Below are positions 33,972 through 41,882 of a stretch of DNA of 64,000 nt, piece by piece; the stretch's first letter is position 1; every line of letters begins with the position of its first letter. The DNA is from Actinobacteria bacterium OV320. Lineage in GTDB: Bacteria; Actinomycetota; Actinomycetes; Streptomycetales; Streptomycetaceae. The notes under the pieces are model-generated. The model had not been told where the DNA came from. It saw only the letters and a program-made list of their open reading frames with translations, and ran no database searches. The stretch spans positions 62,001 through 126,000 of the forward strand of contig LJCX01000005.1 in assembly GCA_001298545.1 (NCBI GenBank). Reading direction: 5' to 3'. The position numbers and the translations under genes are program-made.

Positions 33972-33977
33972 TAGACT
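33972..33977 (+). promoter_or_regulatory. Predicted -10 box of map (leaderless)
   Basis: TAGACT ends seven bases before the map ATG; no ribosome-binding site is present. Confidence 0.45.
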
Positions 33978-33984
33978 CACTGGC

Positions 33985-34842
33985 ATGTCTGGCCAGTCGC
34001 TGCTCGTCCCCGGGGAGCTGTCCCCCATCCGTTCGGTGCCCGGAAACATCCGCCGCCCCGAGTACGTCGGCAAGCCCGCGCCGACGCCGTACACCGGGCC
34101 GGAGGTGCAGACGCCCGAGACCATCGAGGCGATGCGCCGGGCCGGCCGGATCGCCGCGCAGGCGATGGCGGAGGCCTCGAAGCTGATCTCGCCGGGGGTC
34201 ACCACCGACGAACTGGACCGGGTGGCGCACGAGTACATGTGCGACCACGGCGCCTATCCGTCGACGCTGGGCTACCGCGGCTTCCCCAAGTCCCTGTGCA
34301 CGAGCGTCAACGAGGTCATCTGCCACGGCATCCCGGACTCGACGGTCCTGCGCGACGGCGACATCGTCAACCTCGACGTGACCGCGTACATCGGCGGGGT
34401 GCACGGCGACAACAACGCCACGTACCTGGTCGGGGACGTCGACGAGGAGTCGCGGCTGCTGGTGGAGCGGACCCGGGAGTCCCTCGAGCGGGCGATCAAG
34501 GCGGTCCGGCCCGGCCGGCAGATCAACATCATCGGGCGGGTCATCGAGTCGTACGCCAAGCGGTTCGGGTACGGCGTGGTGCGGGACTTCACGGGGCACG
34601 GGATCAACTCCTCGTTCCACTCCGGGCTGATCGTCCCGCACTACGACAGCCCGCACGCGACGACCGTCATCCAGCCCGGGATGACGTTCACGATCGAGCC
34701 GATGCTGACCCTCGGCACCCACGAGTACGACATGTGGGACGACGGCTGGACGGTGCTGACCAAGGACCGCAAGCGGACGGCCCAGTTCGAGCACACGCTG
34801 GTGGTGACCGAGACGGGCGCGGAGATCCTCACGCTGCCGTAA
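33985..34842 (+). CDS. map: Type I methionine aminopeptidase
   Basis: A 285-residue MetAP that removes the initiator Met from new proteins. Metal ligands are visible in order: Asp in [15 protein letters not shown] (first two Asp), His in GHGINSSFH, Glu in TIEPMLTLG and Glu in FEHTLVVTE. There is an N-terminal extension of about 45 residues with [16 protein letters not shown] sequence, the SH3-binding-like leader of actinobacterial MetAP1c. The ATG at 33985 matches a leaderless promoter. Followed by a strong terminator. Confidence 0.96.
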   Translation: MSGQSLLVPGELSPIRSVPGNIRRPEYVGKPAPTPYTGPEVQTPETIEAMRRAGRIAAQAMAEASKLISPGVTTDELDRVAHEYMCDHGAYPSTLGYRGFPKSLCTSVNEVICHGIPDSTVLRDGDIVNLDVTAYIGGVHGDNNATYLVGDVDEESRLLVERTRESLERAIKAVRPGRQINIIGRVIESYAKRFGYGVVRDFTGHGINSSFHSGLIVPHYDSPHATTVIQPGMTFTIEPMLTLGTHEYDMWDDGWTVLTKDRKRTAQFEHTLVVTETGAEILTLP

Positions 34843-34854
34843 CGCGACCGAAGG

Positions 34855-34882
34855 CCCGCCCCCTGCCGGGGCGGGTCTTTTC
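34855..34882 (+). terminator. Terminator of map
   Basis: CCCGCCCC (34855-34862) pairs with GGGGCGGG (34868-34875), then a T-rich tail TCTTTTCTT: a classic intrinsic terminator. Confidence 0.85.
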
Positions 34883-34923
34883 TTGTACGCTTTTACCGAC
34901 AAGGCGTCGGCAAACCCATTGAC

Positions 34924-34943
34924 TTAGGTAAGCCTTACCTTAA
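34924..34943. promoter_or_regulatory. Iron box of the haem oxygenase gene
   Basis: TTAGGTAAGCCTTACCTTAA, containing the 7-1-7 inverted repeat AGGTAAG-C-CTTACCT. It closely resembles the DmdR/IdeR/DtxR operator (TTAGGTTAGGCTAACCTAA) and lies 11 bases ahead of the start codon. Confidence 0.85.
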
Positions 34944-34954
34944 AGGATGTGGGC

Positions 34955-35602
34955 ATGGACTCGTTCTCGACACTCATCCGCACGGCGTCCCACGAGCAGC
35001 ACGTGGAAGCCGAGACCTCGACGTTCATGAGTGACCTCCTCGGCGGCAGGCTCGGCGTCGAGGCGTACGCGCGCTACACCGAGCAGCTCTGGTTCGTCTA
35101 CGAGGCGCTGGAGGCCGGGGCCGAGCGGCTGGCCTCGGACCCGGTGGCCGGGCCCTTCATCCGGGCGGAGCTGTTCCGGCTGCCGGCGCTGGAGCGGGAT
35201 CTCGCGCATCTGCGGGGCGCCGGATGGCGGTCGGGCGCGTCGGCCCTGCCGGCGACCGAGGCCTACGCGGCGCGGGTGCGGGAGTGTGCCGAGCGCTGGC
35301 CGGCCGGGTACATCGCCCACCACTACACGCGCTACCTGGGCGACCTCTCCGGCGGGCAGATCATCCGCGACAAGGCGGAACGGACCTGGGGCTTCGAGCG
35401 CAAGGGCGACGGCGTCCGCTTCTACGTCTTCGAGGGGATCGGCAACCCGGCGGCCTTCAAGCGGGGTTACCGGGAACTGCTGGACGGGGTGCGCGCGGAC
35501 GACCTGGAGAAGCAGCGGATCGTGAGCGAGTGCAAGCGCGCCTTCGCGCTGAACACCGACGTCTTCCGGGCCCTGGGCGAGGAGTTCTCGCTCTCGGCGT
35601 GA
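34955..35602 (+). CDS. hmuO: Biliverdin-producing haem oxygenase
   Basis: A 215-residue haem oxygenase that opens haem to biliverdin, CO and Fe2+. Seen: IRTASHEQHVEAET with the proximal His near residue 16, YEALEAGAERL, and the distal-helix block HYTRYLGDLSGGQIIRD that is diagnostic. The ATG at 34955 sits seven bases after AAAGGA; a GTG two codons upstream overlaps it. Directly under an iron box, so repressed by DmdR-type regulators in iron-replete cells. It would release iron from imported haem; a FecCD-type haem/ferric ABC transporter lies 1.2 kb downstream. Confidence 0.95.
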   Translation: MDSFSTLIRTASHEQHVEAETSTFMSDLLGGRLGVEAYARYTEQLWFVYEALEAGAERLASDPVAGPFIRAELFRLPALERDLAHLRGAGWRSGASALPATEAYAARVRECAERWPAGYIAHHYTRYLGDLSGGQIIRDKAERTWGFERKGDGVRFYVFEGIGNPAAFKRGYRELLDGVRADDLEKQRIVSECKRAFALNTDVFRALGEEFSLSA

Positions 35603-35648
35603 GCCGGCTTCGCGGGCGGACGGAAACCGCGGGCGGACGGAAACGGAG

Positions 35649-35683
35649 CGGGCCCCCTACCGCACTCACGGCGAGGGGGCCCG
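35649..35683. terminator. Bidirectional hairpin after the haem oxygenase gene
   Basis: CGGGCCCCCT (35649-35658) is perfectly complementary to AGGGGGCCCG (35674-35683), loop 15, between convergent genes. Confidence 0.65.
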
Positions 35684-35691
35684 GCGCCTGA

Positions 35692-35937
35692 TCAGAAACG
35701 GTCGCAGTGCTTGCCGGCCCAGAAGATGTCGGCCGAGGACGTGTCGACCGCGCCGATGTACGGGCTGCAGACACCCTCGTACCCGCCGAAGTGGTGGTGC
35801 TCGCGAGACTCCTCGTGGTGCTCGCGGGGCTCCTCGTGGTGCTGGCGGGGACCCTCGTCGGCGGTGGCGGTCGTCGCGCCGGTGGCGGCGAGGGCGATGC
35901 CCAGGACGGTGGCGGCCAGAACTGAACGGATACGCAT
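35692..35937 (-). CDS. Small secreted His/Glu-rich protein
   Basis: An 81-residue exported protein: signal peptide MRIRSVLAATVLGIALAATG ending near TATA-DEG, then a short mature chain with the repeat QHHEEPREHHEESREHHHFG followed by EGVCSPYIGAVDTSSADIFW and a second Cys (GKHCDRF). The His-His-Glu-Glu repeats could bind Zn, Ni, Cu or haem, and two Cys may form a disulphide. No family is recognised. The ATG at 35937 follows GAGAGGAA; an upstream ATG at 35967 would spoil the signal peptide. It stands between haem oxygenase and the iron transporter genes. Confidence 0.7.
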   Translation of the reverse strand: MRIRSVLAATVLGIALAATGATTATADEGPRQHHEEPREHHEESREHHHFGGYEGVCSPYIGAVDTSSADIFWAGKHCDRF

Positions 35938-36060
35938 GGCGTTCCTCTCACGGGGCTCGAGTGTCACGCCCAGAGGTCCCCGTTCGCCTCCTCCCGCACA
36001 CGCCAGACCACCCGTACGGCCGTGTAAAAGTACGCGGACGTCCGCGACCGGCCCTAGGGT

Positions 36061-36705
36061 TCAGCGCTCCAGGAACACCCGCCCGCCGATCTCCACCCAC
36101 CCGTACGGCTGCGGGGCCGTCAGAATCTGGGAGCCCGCGCCCTGGGTGATGTTCAGCGCTCGGCCGAGCCGCTCGGTGAGCAGCAGCGCCGGCGCGCCCG
36201 TCGCCTCGATCTCGTCGACGCCGTCACCGCGGCCGGGGAAACCGCGGGCGCGGATCCGGCCGGCCGGCTCGTCCTCCCAGGCCCAGGCGTAGATCCAGTC
36301 ACCGGCCGGCGGCACGGGGAGGTCGTCGACCTCGGCGGCGGTGGCGTACCGGTGGAACACACACGGCGGGGCCCACTCCGCGCGCGCCTCGATCCAGGTG
36401 AACTCGCCGTCCAGGCGGGTGCCCACGGCGCCGGCCGGCGTGCGGAGTTCGGGCACGTCGAGCAGCCAGGCGACGCCCACGCACGAGTGGTCCGCGAAGG
36501 ACAGGCGGCGGGTGGGCGTGTAGACGTCGATGATCCCGCGCTCGGGGTCGTCGACGAACACCGTCTCGCCGAAGCCGAGTTTGGCCGCGAGGTCCTGCCG
36601 GTCCTCGCGGTCCGGCAGCACCGAACCTTCGCGGACCACGCCCAGTTCATTGCCGTAGCCGCCGTTCGGCGCGCAGAAGGCGCGGAGCACGTCGTAATCA
36701 GTCAC
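36061..36705 (-). CDS. PhzF-family protein
   Basis: A 214-residue PhzF-like protein: DYDVLRAFCAPNGGYGNELG with the family's GNxxG/A turn near residue 18, and VDVYTPTRRLSFADHSCVGV. It is shorter than true PhzF (about 280) and lacks the second half of the doubled hotdog-like fold; the catalytic Glu region (FVDDPERGIIDV) is uncertain. Substrates in the family are isomerised phenazine or lumazine-like compounds; the role here is unknown. It is divergent from the FecCD permease gene and shares the iron-box region. Confidence 0.75.
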   Translation of the reverse strand: MTDYDVLRAFCAPNGGYGNELGVVREGSVLPDREDRQDLAAKLGFGETVFVDDPERGIIDVYTPTRRLSFADHSCVGVAWLLDVPELRTPAGAVGTRLDGEFTWIEARAEWAPPCVFHRYATAAEVDDLPVPPAGDWIYAWAWEDEPAGRIRARGFPGRGDGVDEIEATGAPALLLTERLGRALNITQGAGSQILTAPQPYGWVEIGGRVFLER

Positions 36706-36756
36706 CGGGGAATTGAAGCACCGTCGGCCGACCGGGGCGGCCGGACCATGGCGGGT

Positions 36757-36775
36757 GAAGGTTAGGCTAACCTAA
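36757..36775. promoter_or_regulatory. Iron box between phzF-like gene and fecCD permease
   Basis: GAAGGTTAGGCTAACCTAA matches the DmdR/IdeR consensus TTAGGTTAGGCTAACCTAA at 17 of 19 positions. It lies 9 bases from the permease start and about 50 from the divergent phzF-like start. Confidence 0.9.
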
Positions 36776-36784
36776 GCTTCGGCC

Positions 36785-37909
36785 ATGACCGTCCTGGACA
36801 AGCCCGCCGACACCGGCGGCTCCGCCGAGAACGCCGTCCCCGCCGTCCCCGCCGTCCTCACTCCCCCGGCGGGCCGGACGCGACACGGCACCGTCCGGCT
36901 GCTGACCGCCGGGCTGATCCTGGCGCTTCTGGTGCTCGTGCCGGTGACCGGCGGGCTCGGCGCCTATCCGGTCCCGGTCGGGGACGTGCTCTCCTCCGTG
37001 CAGTATCGAACGGGCCTCGGGGGCCACGAGTTGGACCGGGTCGCGGAGTCGGTGCTGTGGAACGTACGGTTCCCGCGCATCGTGCTCGCGCTGCTCGTCG
37101 GCGCCTCGCTCGGGTGCGCGGGCGCGCTGATGCAGGGCGTGTTCGGCAACCCCCTCGCCGAGCCGGGCGTCATCGGGATCTCCTCCGGCGCGGCGGTCGG
37201 CGCGGTCGCCTCGATCGCGTTCGGTCTGGACTTCCTCGGCAACTGGACGGTGTCGGCGTTCGCGTTCGCCGCCGGGCTCGGCACGGTCCTGCTGGTGTAC
37301 GTGATGTCGCGCTCCGGCGGTCGCACCGAGGTGGTGACGCTGATCCTCACCGGGATCGCCGTGAACGCCTTCGCGGGGGCGCTGATCGGGCTGTGCCTCT
37401 TCTTCGCGGACACGGCGGCGATCCAGCAGATCACCTTCTGGCAGCTCGGCTCGTTGTCCCAGGCGACCTGGCCGAAAGTGCTCGCCGTGCTGCCCTGTGC
37501 GGCGCTCGGGCTCGCGCTCGCGCCCCTGTACTCGCGTCGGCTGGACCTGCTGGCGCTCGGCGAGCGGCCGGCCCGGCATCTGGGCGTGGACGTCGAGCGG
37601 CTGCGGATCGTGCTGATCCTGGTGGTGGCGTTGCTGACGGCGGCCGCGGTGAGCGTGTCCGGGATCATCAGCTTCGTCGGGCTGGTGGTCCCGCACCTGC
37701 TGCGCATGGCGGCGGGGCCGGGGCACCGGTTTCTGGTGCCGGGCAGCGCGCTGCTGGGGGCGGTGGTGTTGCTTGCGGCGGATCTCGCGGCTCGCACGGT
37801 CGCCGTGCCGGCGGAGCTTCCGCTCGGCGTTCTGACGGCTCTGCTCGGGAGCCCGTTCTTCTTCTGGCTGTTGCGCAGGACGCGGCGCCGACAAGGAGGT
37901 TGGGCTTGA
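36785..37909 (+). CDS. FecCD-type iron/haem ABC permease
   Basis: A 374-residue permease of the BtuC/FecCD family with about ten predicted membrane helices. Recognisable blocks: RFPRIVLALLVGASLGCAGA, GVFGNPLAEPGVIGISSGAA, and SGIISFVGLVVPHLLRMAAG, where the EAA-like loop contacts the ATPase. The N-terminal 40 residues are a cytoplasmic Ala/Pro-rich stretch. It is preceded directly by an iron box. Its ATPase follows at 38459 after a 549-base repeat region. No substrate-binding lipoprotein of this family is adjacent, so the substrate (haem or ferric siderophore) is inferred only from the nearby haem oxygenase. Confidence 0.93.
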   Translation: MTVLDKPADTGGSAENAVPAVPAVLTPPAGRTRHGTVRLLTAGLILALLVLVPVTGGLGAYPVPVGDVLSSVQYRTGLGGHELDRVAESVLWNVRFPRIVLALLVGASLGCAGALMQGVFGNPLAEPGVIGISSGAAVGAVASIAFGLDFLGNWTVSAFAFAAGLGTVLLVYVMSRSGGRTEVVTLILTGIAVNAFAGALIGLCLFFADTAAIQQITFWQLGSLSQATWPKVLAVLPCAALGLALAPLYSRRLDLLALGERPARHLGVDVERLRIVLILVVALLTAAAVSVSGIISFVGLVVPHLLRMAAGPGHRFLVPGSALLGAVVLLAADLAARTVAVPAELPLGVLTALLGSPFFFWLLRRTRRRQGGWA

Positions 37910-38458
37910 CGCCCACCCACCCGCTCCCGGGGCTCCGCCGCCCCGGGCCCCGGCCGTCCGGGGTGCGCGGACGCGCCGTCGAGGAGCTGCCGTCCTGCGT
38001 CTGCCGGTCCGCTTGGGCCGGTCGCGCAGTTCCCCGCGCCCCTGGAGGACGGGCTGCGCCCTCCCCCGGCCACCGGCCGTCCGGGGTGCGCGGACGCGCC
38101 GTCGAGGAGCTGCCGTCCTGCGACTGCCGGTCCACTTGGGCCGGTCGCGCAGTTCCCCGCGCCCCCGGAGGGCGGGCTGCGCCCTGCACTCCCCCGGCCA
38201 CCGGCCACCGGCCACCGGCCGTCCGGGGTGCGCGGACTCGCCGTCGAGGAACTGCCGTCCTGCGTCTGCCGGTCCGCTTGGGCCGGTCGCGCAGTTCCCC
38301 GCGCCCCTGGAGGGCGGGCTGCGCCCTGCACTCCCCCGGCCACCGGCCATCCGTCACGCAGCCCTCGGCCCCTCAACCGTTCAGAGCAAGTTCAGGCAAC
38401 CGTCCGCCGGCCTGGCCGTTCGGCGGTCTTCGTTGGGTTTTTTGGGAGGGAATCGTTC
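37910..38458. repeat. Three-copy tandem repeat between permease and ATPase genes
   Basis: Copies begin at about 37951, 38074 and 38216 (periods 123 and 142) and run to about 38350. Each has CGGCCGTCCGGGGTGCGCGG, GAGGAGCTGCCGTCCTGCG and the streptomycete intergenic element GGCCGGTCGCGCAGTTCCCC (then GCGCCCC). The CCGGCCAC unit is itself reiterated between copies 2 and 3. No gene is supported. The same core occurs once at 43801-43829. Confidence 0.85.
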
Positions 38459-39277
38459 ATGAGGCTTCTTCGTCGTCGGGTTTCGCCTCTTGGGGGTGTG
38501 GCGGCCGGGGATCTGGTTGCCGAGGCCGTGGGGCTTCATGTGCGGCTCGGGGGGCGGGAGGTGCTTCGGGGGGTGGGTGTCGAGGTGCGGGCCGGTGAGG
38601 TGCTCGCGTTGGTCGGGCCCAACGGGGCCGGGAAGTCGACGCTGCTCGGTGCGCTGGCCGCCGATCTGCCGGCCGCGCGGGGTGTCGTGCGGATCCTGGG
38701 CCGACCGGCCACCGAGTGGACCGCGCCGGAGCTGGCCCTGCGGCGGGCCGTGCTGCCCCAGGCGGCGGCGCTCTCCTTTCCGTTCACCGTGGAGGAGGTC
38801 GTCCGGATGGGGCGCGCCCCGCACGCCTCCTCCCCCGCCGAGGACGACCGCACGGTCGCCGCGGCGATGGCCGCCACCGAGGTGGGCGGCTTCGCCGCGC
38901 GGCCCTTCTCCGCGCTGAGCGGCGGCGAGCGGGCCCGGGTCGCGCTGGCCCGGGTGCTGGCGCAGCGCGCGCCCCTGCTGCTGCTCGACGAGCCGACCGC
39001 CGCCCTGGACCTCAAACACCAGGAGCTGGTGTTGCGGCTGTGCCGGGAAAGGGCGCGTGCGGGGGACGCGGTGGTCGTGGTGCTGCACGATCTGGGGCTC
39101 GCCGCCGCCTACGCGCACCGGGTCGCGATCCTGTGCGCCGGGCGGGTGGCGGCGGACGGTCCGCCGGGCGAGGTGTTCACCGAGCGGCTGCTCTCGGATG
39201 TCTACGACCAGCCGGTCGAGGTGCTTCCGCACCCTCGGACCGGAGCCGTTCTGGTGACCCCGAAGCGGAATCTTTGA
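38459..39277 (+). CDS. FecE/HmuV-type ABC transporter ATP-binding protein
   Basis: A 272-residue ATPase: Walker A GPNGAGKSTLL near residue 56, Q-loop PQAAALSFPFTVEEVVRMGR, signature LSGGERARVALARVLAQ, Walker B PLLLLDEPTAALDLKHQE and switch His in VVVLHDLGLAA. The FPFTVEEVVRMGR segment is typical of HmuV, the haem importer ATPase, and of ferric-chelate relatives. ATG at 38459 follows GGGAGGG. It probably serves the FecCD permease upstream although 549 bases of repeats separate them. Confidence 0.9.
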   Translation: MRLLRRRVSPLGGVAAGDLVAEAVGLHVRLGGREVLRGVGVEVRAGEVLALVGPNGAGKSTLLGALAADLPAARGVVRILGRPATEWTAPELALRRAVLPQAAALSFPFTVEEVVRMGRAPHASSPAEDDRTVAAAMAATEVGGFAARPFSALSGGERARVALARVLAQRAPLLLLDEPTAALDLKHQELVLRLCRERARAGDAVVVVLHDLGLAAAYAHRVAILCAGRVAADGPPGEVFTERLLSDVYDQPVEVLPHPRTGAVLVTPKRNL

Positions 39278-39399
39278 ATCTCCTTTGACCATCCCTTGGG
39301 GTCCGTTTTGAGTCACCGTGATCGGCTCGTGCTCATACGGCGTCCATGAGAGGTGAATCACTGCACGGGCGGGTATTACGCAGGTAAGCCTTGGATAAG

Positions 39400-39418
39400 T
39401 TAGGCGAGGCTCACCAAC
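39400..39418. promoter_or_regulatory. Iron box upstream of efeO
   Basis: TTAGGCGAGGCTCACCAAC matches the DmdR/IdeR consensus at about 14 of 19 positions. Just upstream AGGTAAGCCTT (39382-39392) repeats the left half of the haem-oxygenase box, so two regulator dimers may bind. Confidence 0.65.
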
Positions 39419-39466
39419 CCTTGTGAGTCGCGTCACGCCCATATTCAGCCATCGCTGGGAGCCCGA

Positions 39467-40606
39467 ATGCGAGCCGCCAGACTGTCCGTCGTCACCGCCG
39501 TCACCGCCGTGACCGCACTGACCGCCGTCACCGGCTGCACCTCCAAGAGCGACGCGAAGGACGGTGACCGCGTCATCAGCGTGACCGCCACCGACGCCAA
39601 GTGCGTGACCTCCAAGAAGGAGATCTCCGCCGGACACGTCGAGCTCGCCATCGAGAACAAGGGTTCCAAGGTCACCGAGGTCTACATCCTCTTCCCGGAC
39701 GACCGGATCGTCAGCGAGCGGGAGAACATCGGCCCCGGCACCAAGCAGCGGGTCACCGCCGAGGTGAAGGCCGGTGACTACCAGATCGCCTGCAAGCCCG
39801 GCATGAAGGGCACCGGCATCCGCCAGGACCTCAAGGTCACCGGCGGCTCGGTCGCCAAGCGTGACCCGCGGCTGGACAAGGCCGTCGCCGCCTACCGCGA
39901 ATACGCACAGGAGCAGGCCGACGCCACGCTGCCGCTCGTCGCGACCTTCGTCAAGGCGGTCAAGGCCGGCGACCTCGAGGCGGCCAAGGCGGCCTACGCG
40001 CCCTCCCGTATCGGCTGGGAGCGCACCGAGCCGGTCGCGGAGTCCTTCGGCGACATCGACCCGAAGGTCGACGTCCGCGCGGACGGCCTGGAGGCCGGTC
40101 AGACCTGGACCGGCTGGCACCGGCTGGAGAAGGCGCTCTGGCAGGACAAGAAGATCACCGCCGCGGAGAAGACCCTCGCCGACCAGCTCACCACCGACCT
40201 GACCGACTGGCAGAAGCGGGTCGGCAAGGCCGAGATCACCCCGACCTCCATGGCCAACGGTGCCAAGGAGCTCCTCGACGAGGTCGCCACCGGCAAGGTC
40301 ACCGGCGAGGAGGAGCGCTACTCGCACACCGACCTCGTCGACTTCAAGGCCAACGTCGAGGGCGCCCAGAAGTCCTACGAGCTGCTCAAGCCGGTCGCCA
40401 AGGAGAACGACGCGGCCCTGGTCACCGAGCTGGACAAGCAGTTCGCCGCGCTGAACACGCTGCTGGACAAGTACCGCCCGAACACGTCCTCGTACGCGTT
40501 CACCGCGTACGACAAGGTCGCGGCCGCCGACCGCAAGGAACTGTCCGACGCGGTCAACGCGCTCGCCGAGCCGCTGTCCAAGCTCGCCGCCGCCGTGGCG
40601 AAGTAA
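39467..40606 (+). CDS. efeO: EfeO iron-uptake lipoprotein (cupredoxin + M75 domain)
   Basis: A 379-residue lipoprotein: signal with lipobox LTAVTGC (Cys24), an N-terminal cupredoxin-like domain (about 35-125) with ATDAKCVTSKKEISAGHVEL and KAGDYQIACKPGMKGTG, then an imelysin-like M75 helical domain (about 140-375) with RIGWERTEPVAESFGDIDP and GWHRLEKALW, which contains the family's HxxE-type metal site. It binds Fe2+/Fe3+ at the cell surface and hands it to EfeU. First gene of efeOBU, under an iron box. Confidence 0.96.
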   Translation: MRAARLSVVTAVTAVTALTAVTGCTSKSDAKDGDRVISVTATDAKCVTSKKEISAGHVELAIENKGSKVTEVYILFPDDRIVSERENIGPGTKQRVTAEVKAGDYQIACKPGMKGTGIRQDLKVTGGSVAKRDPRLDKAVAAYREYAQEQADATLPLVATFVKAVKAGDLEAAKAAYAPSRIGWERTEPVAESFGDIDPKVDVRADGLEAGQTWTGWHRLEKALWQDKKITAAEKTLADQLTTDLTDWQKRVGKAEITPTSMANGAKELLDEVATGKVTGEEERYSHTDLVDFKANVEGAQKSYELLKPVAKENDAALVTELDKQFAALNTLLDKYRPNTSSYAFTAYDKVAAADRKELSDAVNALAEPLSKLAAAVAK

Positions 40607-40621
40607 CCGAAGGGCCAGGAC

Positions 40622-41878
40622 ATGACCGAGACCCAGGGCAGCGTGCCGTCCCGGCGGTCGCTGATCGGCTGGGGCGGTGCCGGGCTCGCGCTCGGTGCCG
40701 CCGCGGCCGGCGGCGCGGTCGCGATGACCCGCACCGGTGAAGACGTCGATCCGGCGGCCGCCGAGGCGGGCGCCGCGGTGGACTTCCACGGCCGCGTCCA
40801 GGCGGGCATCGCCACGCCCGTGCAGGACCGGCTGCACTTCGCCGCGTTCGACGTGACGACCACGGACCGCGCCGAGTTCGTCCAACTGCTGAAGGACTGG
40901 ACGCAGGCGGCCCGCCGGATGACGGCCGGGAAGGCGGTCGGTGAGGGCGCCTTCGGCGGTCTCGCCGAGGCGCCGCCGGACGACACCGGCGAGGCCCTGG
41001 GGCTCAAGCCGTCCCGGCTGACCCTGACGGTCGGCTTCGGGCCGTCGCTGTTCAAGAAGCTCGGCCTCGCCGACCGGCGGCCCGACGCCCTGATCGACCT
41101 GCCCACGTTCGCCGGGGACGCGCTCGACGCGGCCCGCAGCAACGGCGACCTGTGCATCCAGGCCTGCGCCGACGATCCGCAGGTCGCCGTGCACGCGATC
41201 CGCAACCTGGCCCGGCTCGGCATGGGCAAGGTCGTCATCCGCTGGTCGCAGCTCGGCTTCGGCAAGACCTCGTCCACGACGCCCGACGCGCAGACCCCGC
41301 GCAACCTGATGGGCTTCAAGGACGGCACCCGCAACATCGCGGGCACCGAGACCGACCGGCTGGAGAAGTTCGTCTGGGTCGGCGAGAAGGACGTCAAGGA
41401 GAACGCGGCCTGGATGGTGGGCGGTTCCTACCTCGTCGCCCGCCGGATCCGGATGCACATCGAGACCTGGGACCGCACCTCGCTCCAGGAGCAGGAGGAC
41501 ATCTTCGGCCGCGACAAGGGCGAGGGCGCCCCGGTCGGCAAGGCCAAGGAGCGCGACGAGCCGTTCCTGAAGGCGATGAAGCCCGACGCGCACGTACGGC
41601 TCGCGCACCCGGACTCCAACCACGGGGCGACGCTCCTGCGCCGCGGCTACTCCTTCACCGACGGCACCGACGGCCTCGGCCGGCTCGAGGCCGGCCTGTT
41701 CTTCCTCGCCTACCAGCGCGATGTGCGCGAGGGCTTCGTCCGCGTCCAGCGCAACCTCGCCACCGACGCACTCAACGAATACATCCAGCACGTGGGTTCG
41801 GCCGTCTTCGCCGTCCCGCCGGGCGTCCGCGACAAGGACGACTGGTGGGGCCGGACGCTGTTCTCCAAGGAGGCCTGA
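40622..41878 (+). CDS. efeB: EfeB, Tat-exported Dyp-type haem peroxidase/deferrochelatase
   Basis: A 418-residue DyP peroxidase. It has a twin-arginine signal (SRRSLIGWGGAGLALGAAAA), the DyP signature GFKDGTRN with the catalytic Asp, and proximal-haem region in IRMHIETWDRTSL. The C-terminus holds FFLAYQRDVREGFVRVQRNL. In EfeUOB it oxidises Fe2+ and has been reported to take iron from haem. It follows efeO by 15 bases and precedes efeU by four, so the three are one operon. Confidence 0.96.
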   Translation: MTETQGSVPSRRSLIGWGGAGLALGAAAAGGAVAMTRTGEDVDPAAAEAGAAVDFHGRVQAGIATPVQDRLHFAAFDVTTTDRAEFVQLLKDWTQAARRMTAGKAVGEGAFGGLAEAPPDDTGEALGLKPSRLTLTVGFGPSLFKKLGLADRRPDALIDLPTFAGDALDAARSNGDLCIQACADDPQVAVHAIRNLARLGMGKVVIRWSQLGFGKTSSTTPDAQTPRNLMGFKDGTRNIAGTETDRLEKFVWVGEKDVKENAAWMVGGSYLVARRIRMHIETWDRTSLQEQEDIFGRDKGEGAPVGKAKERDEPFLKAMKPDAHVRLAHPDSNHGATLLRRGYSFTDGTDGLGRLEAGLFFLAYQRDVREGFVRVQRNLATDALNEYIQHVGSAVFAVPPGVRDKDDWWGRTLFSKEA

Positions 41879-41882
41879 GCCC

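Noticed and set aside
37951..38350. CRISPR-like appearance of the triple repeat
   Set aside because: Units are over 120 bases, the whole unit repeats rather than short repeats with unique spacers, and no cas genes are present.
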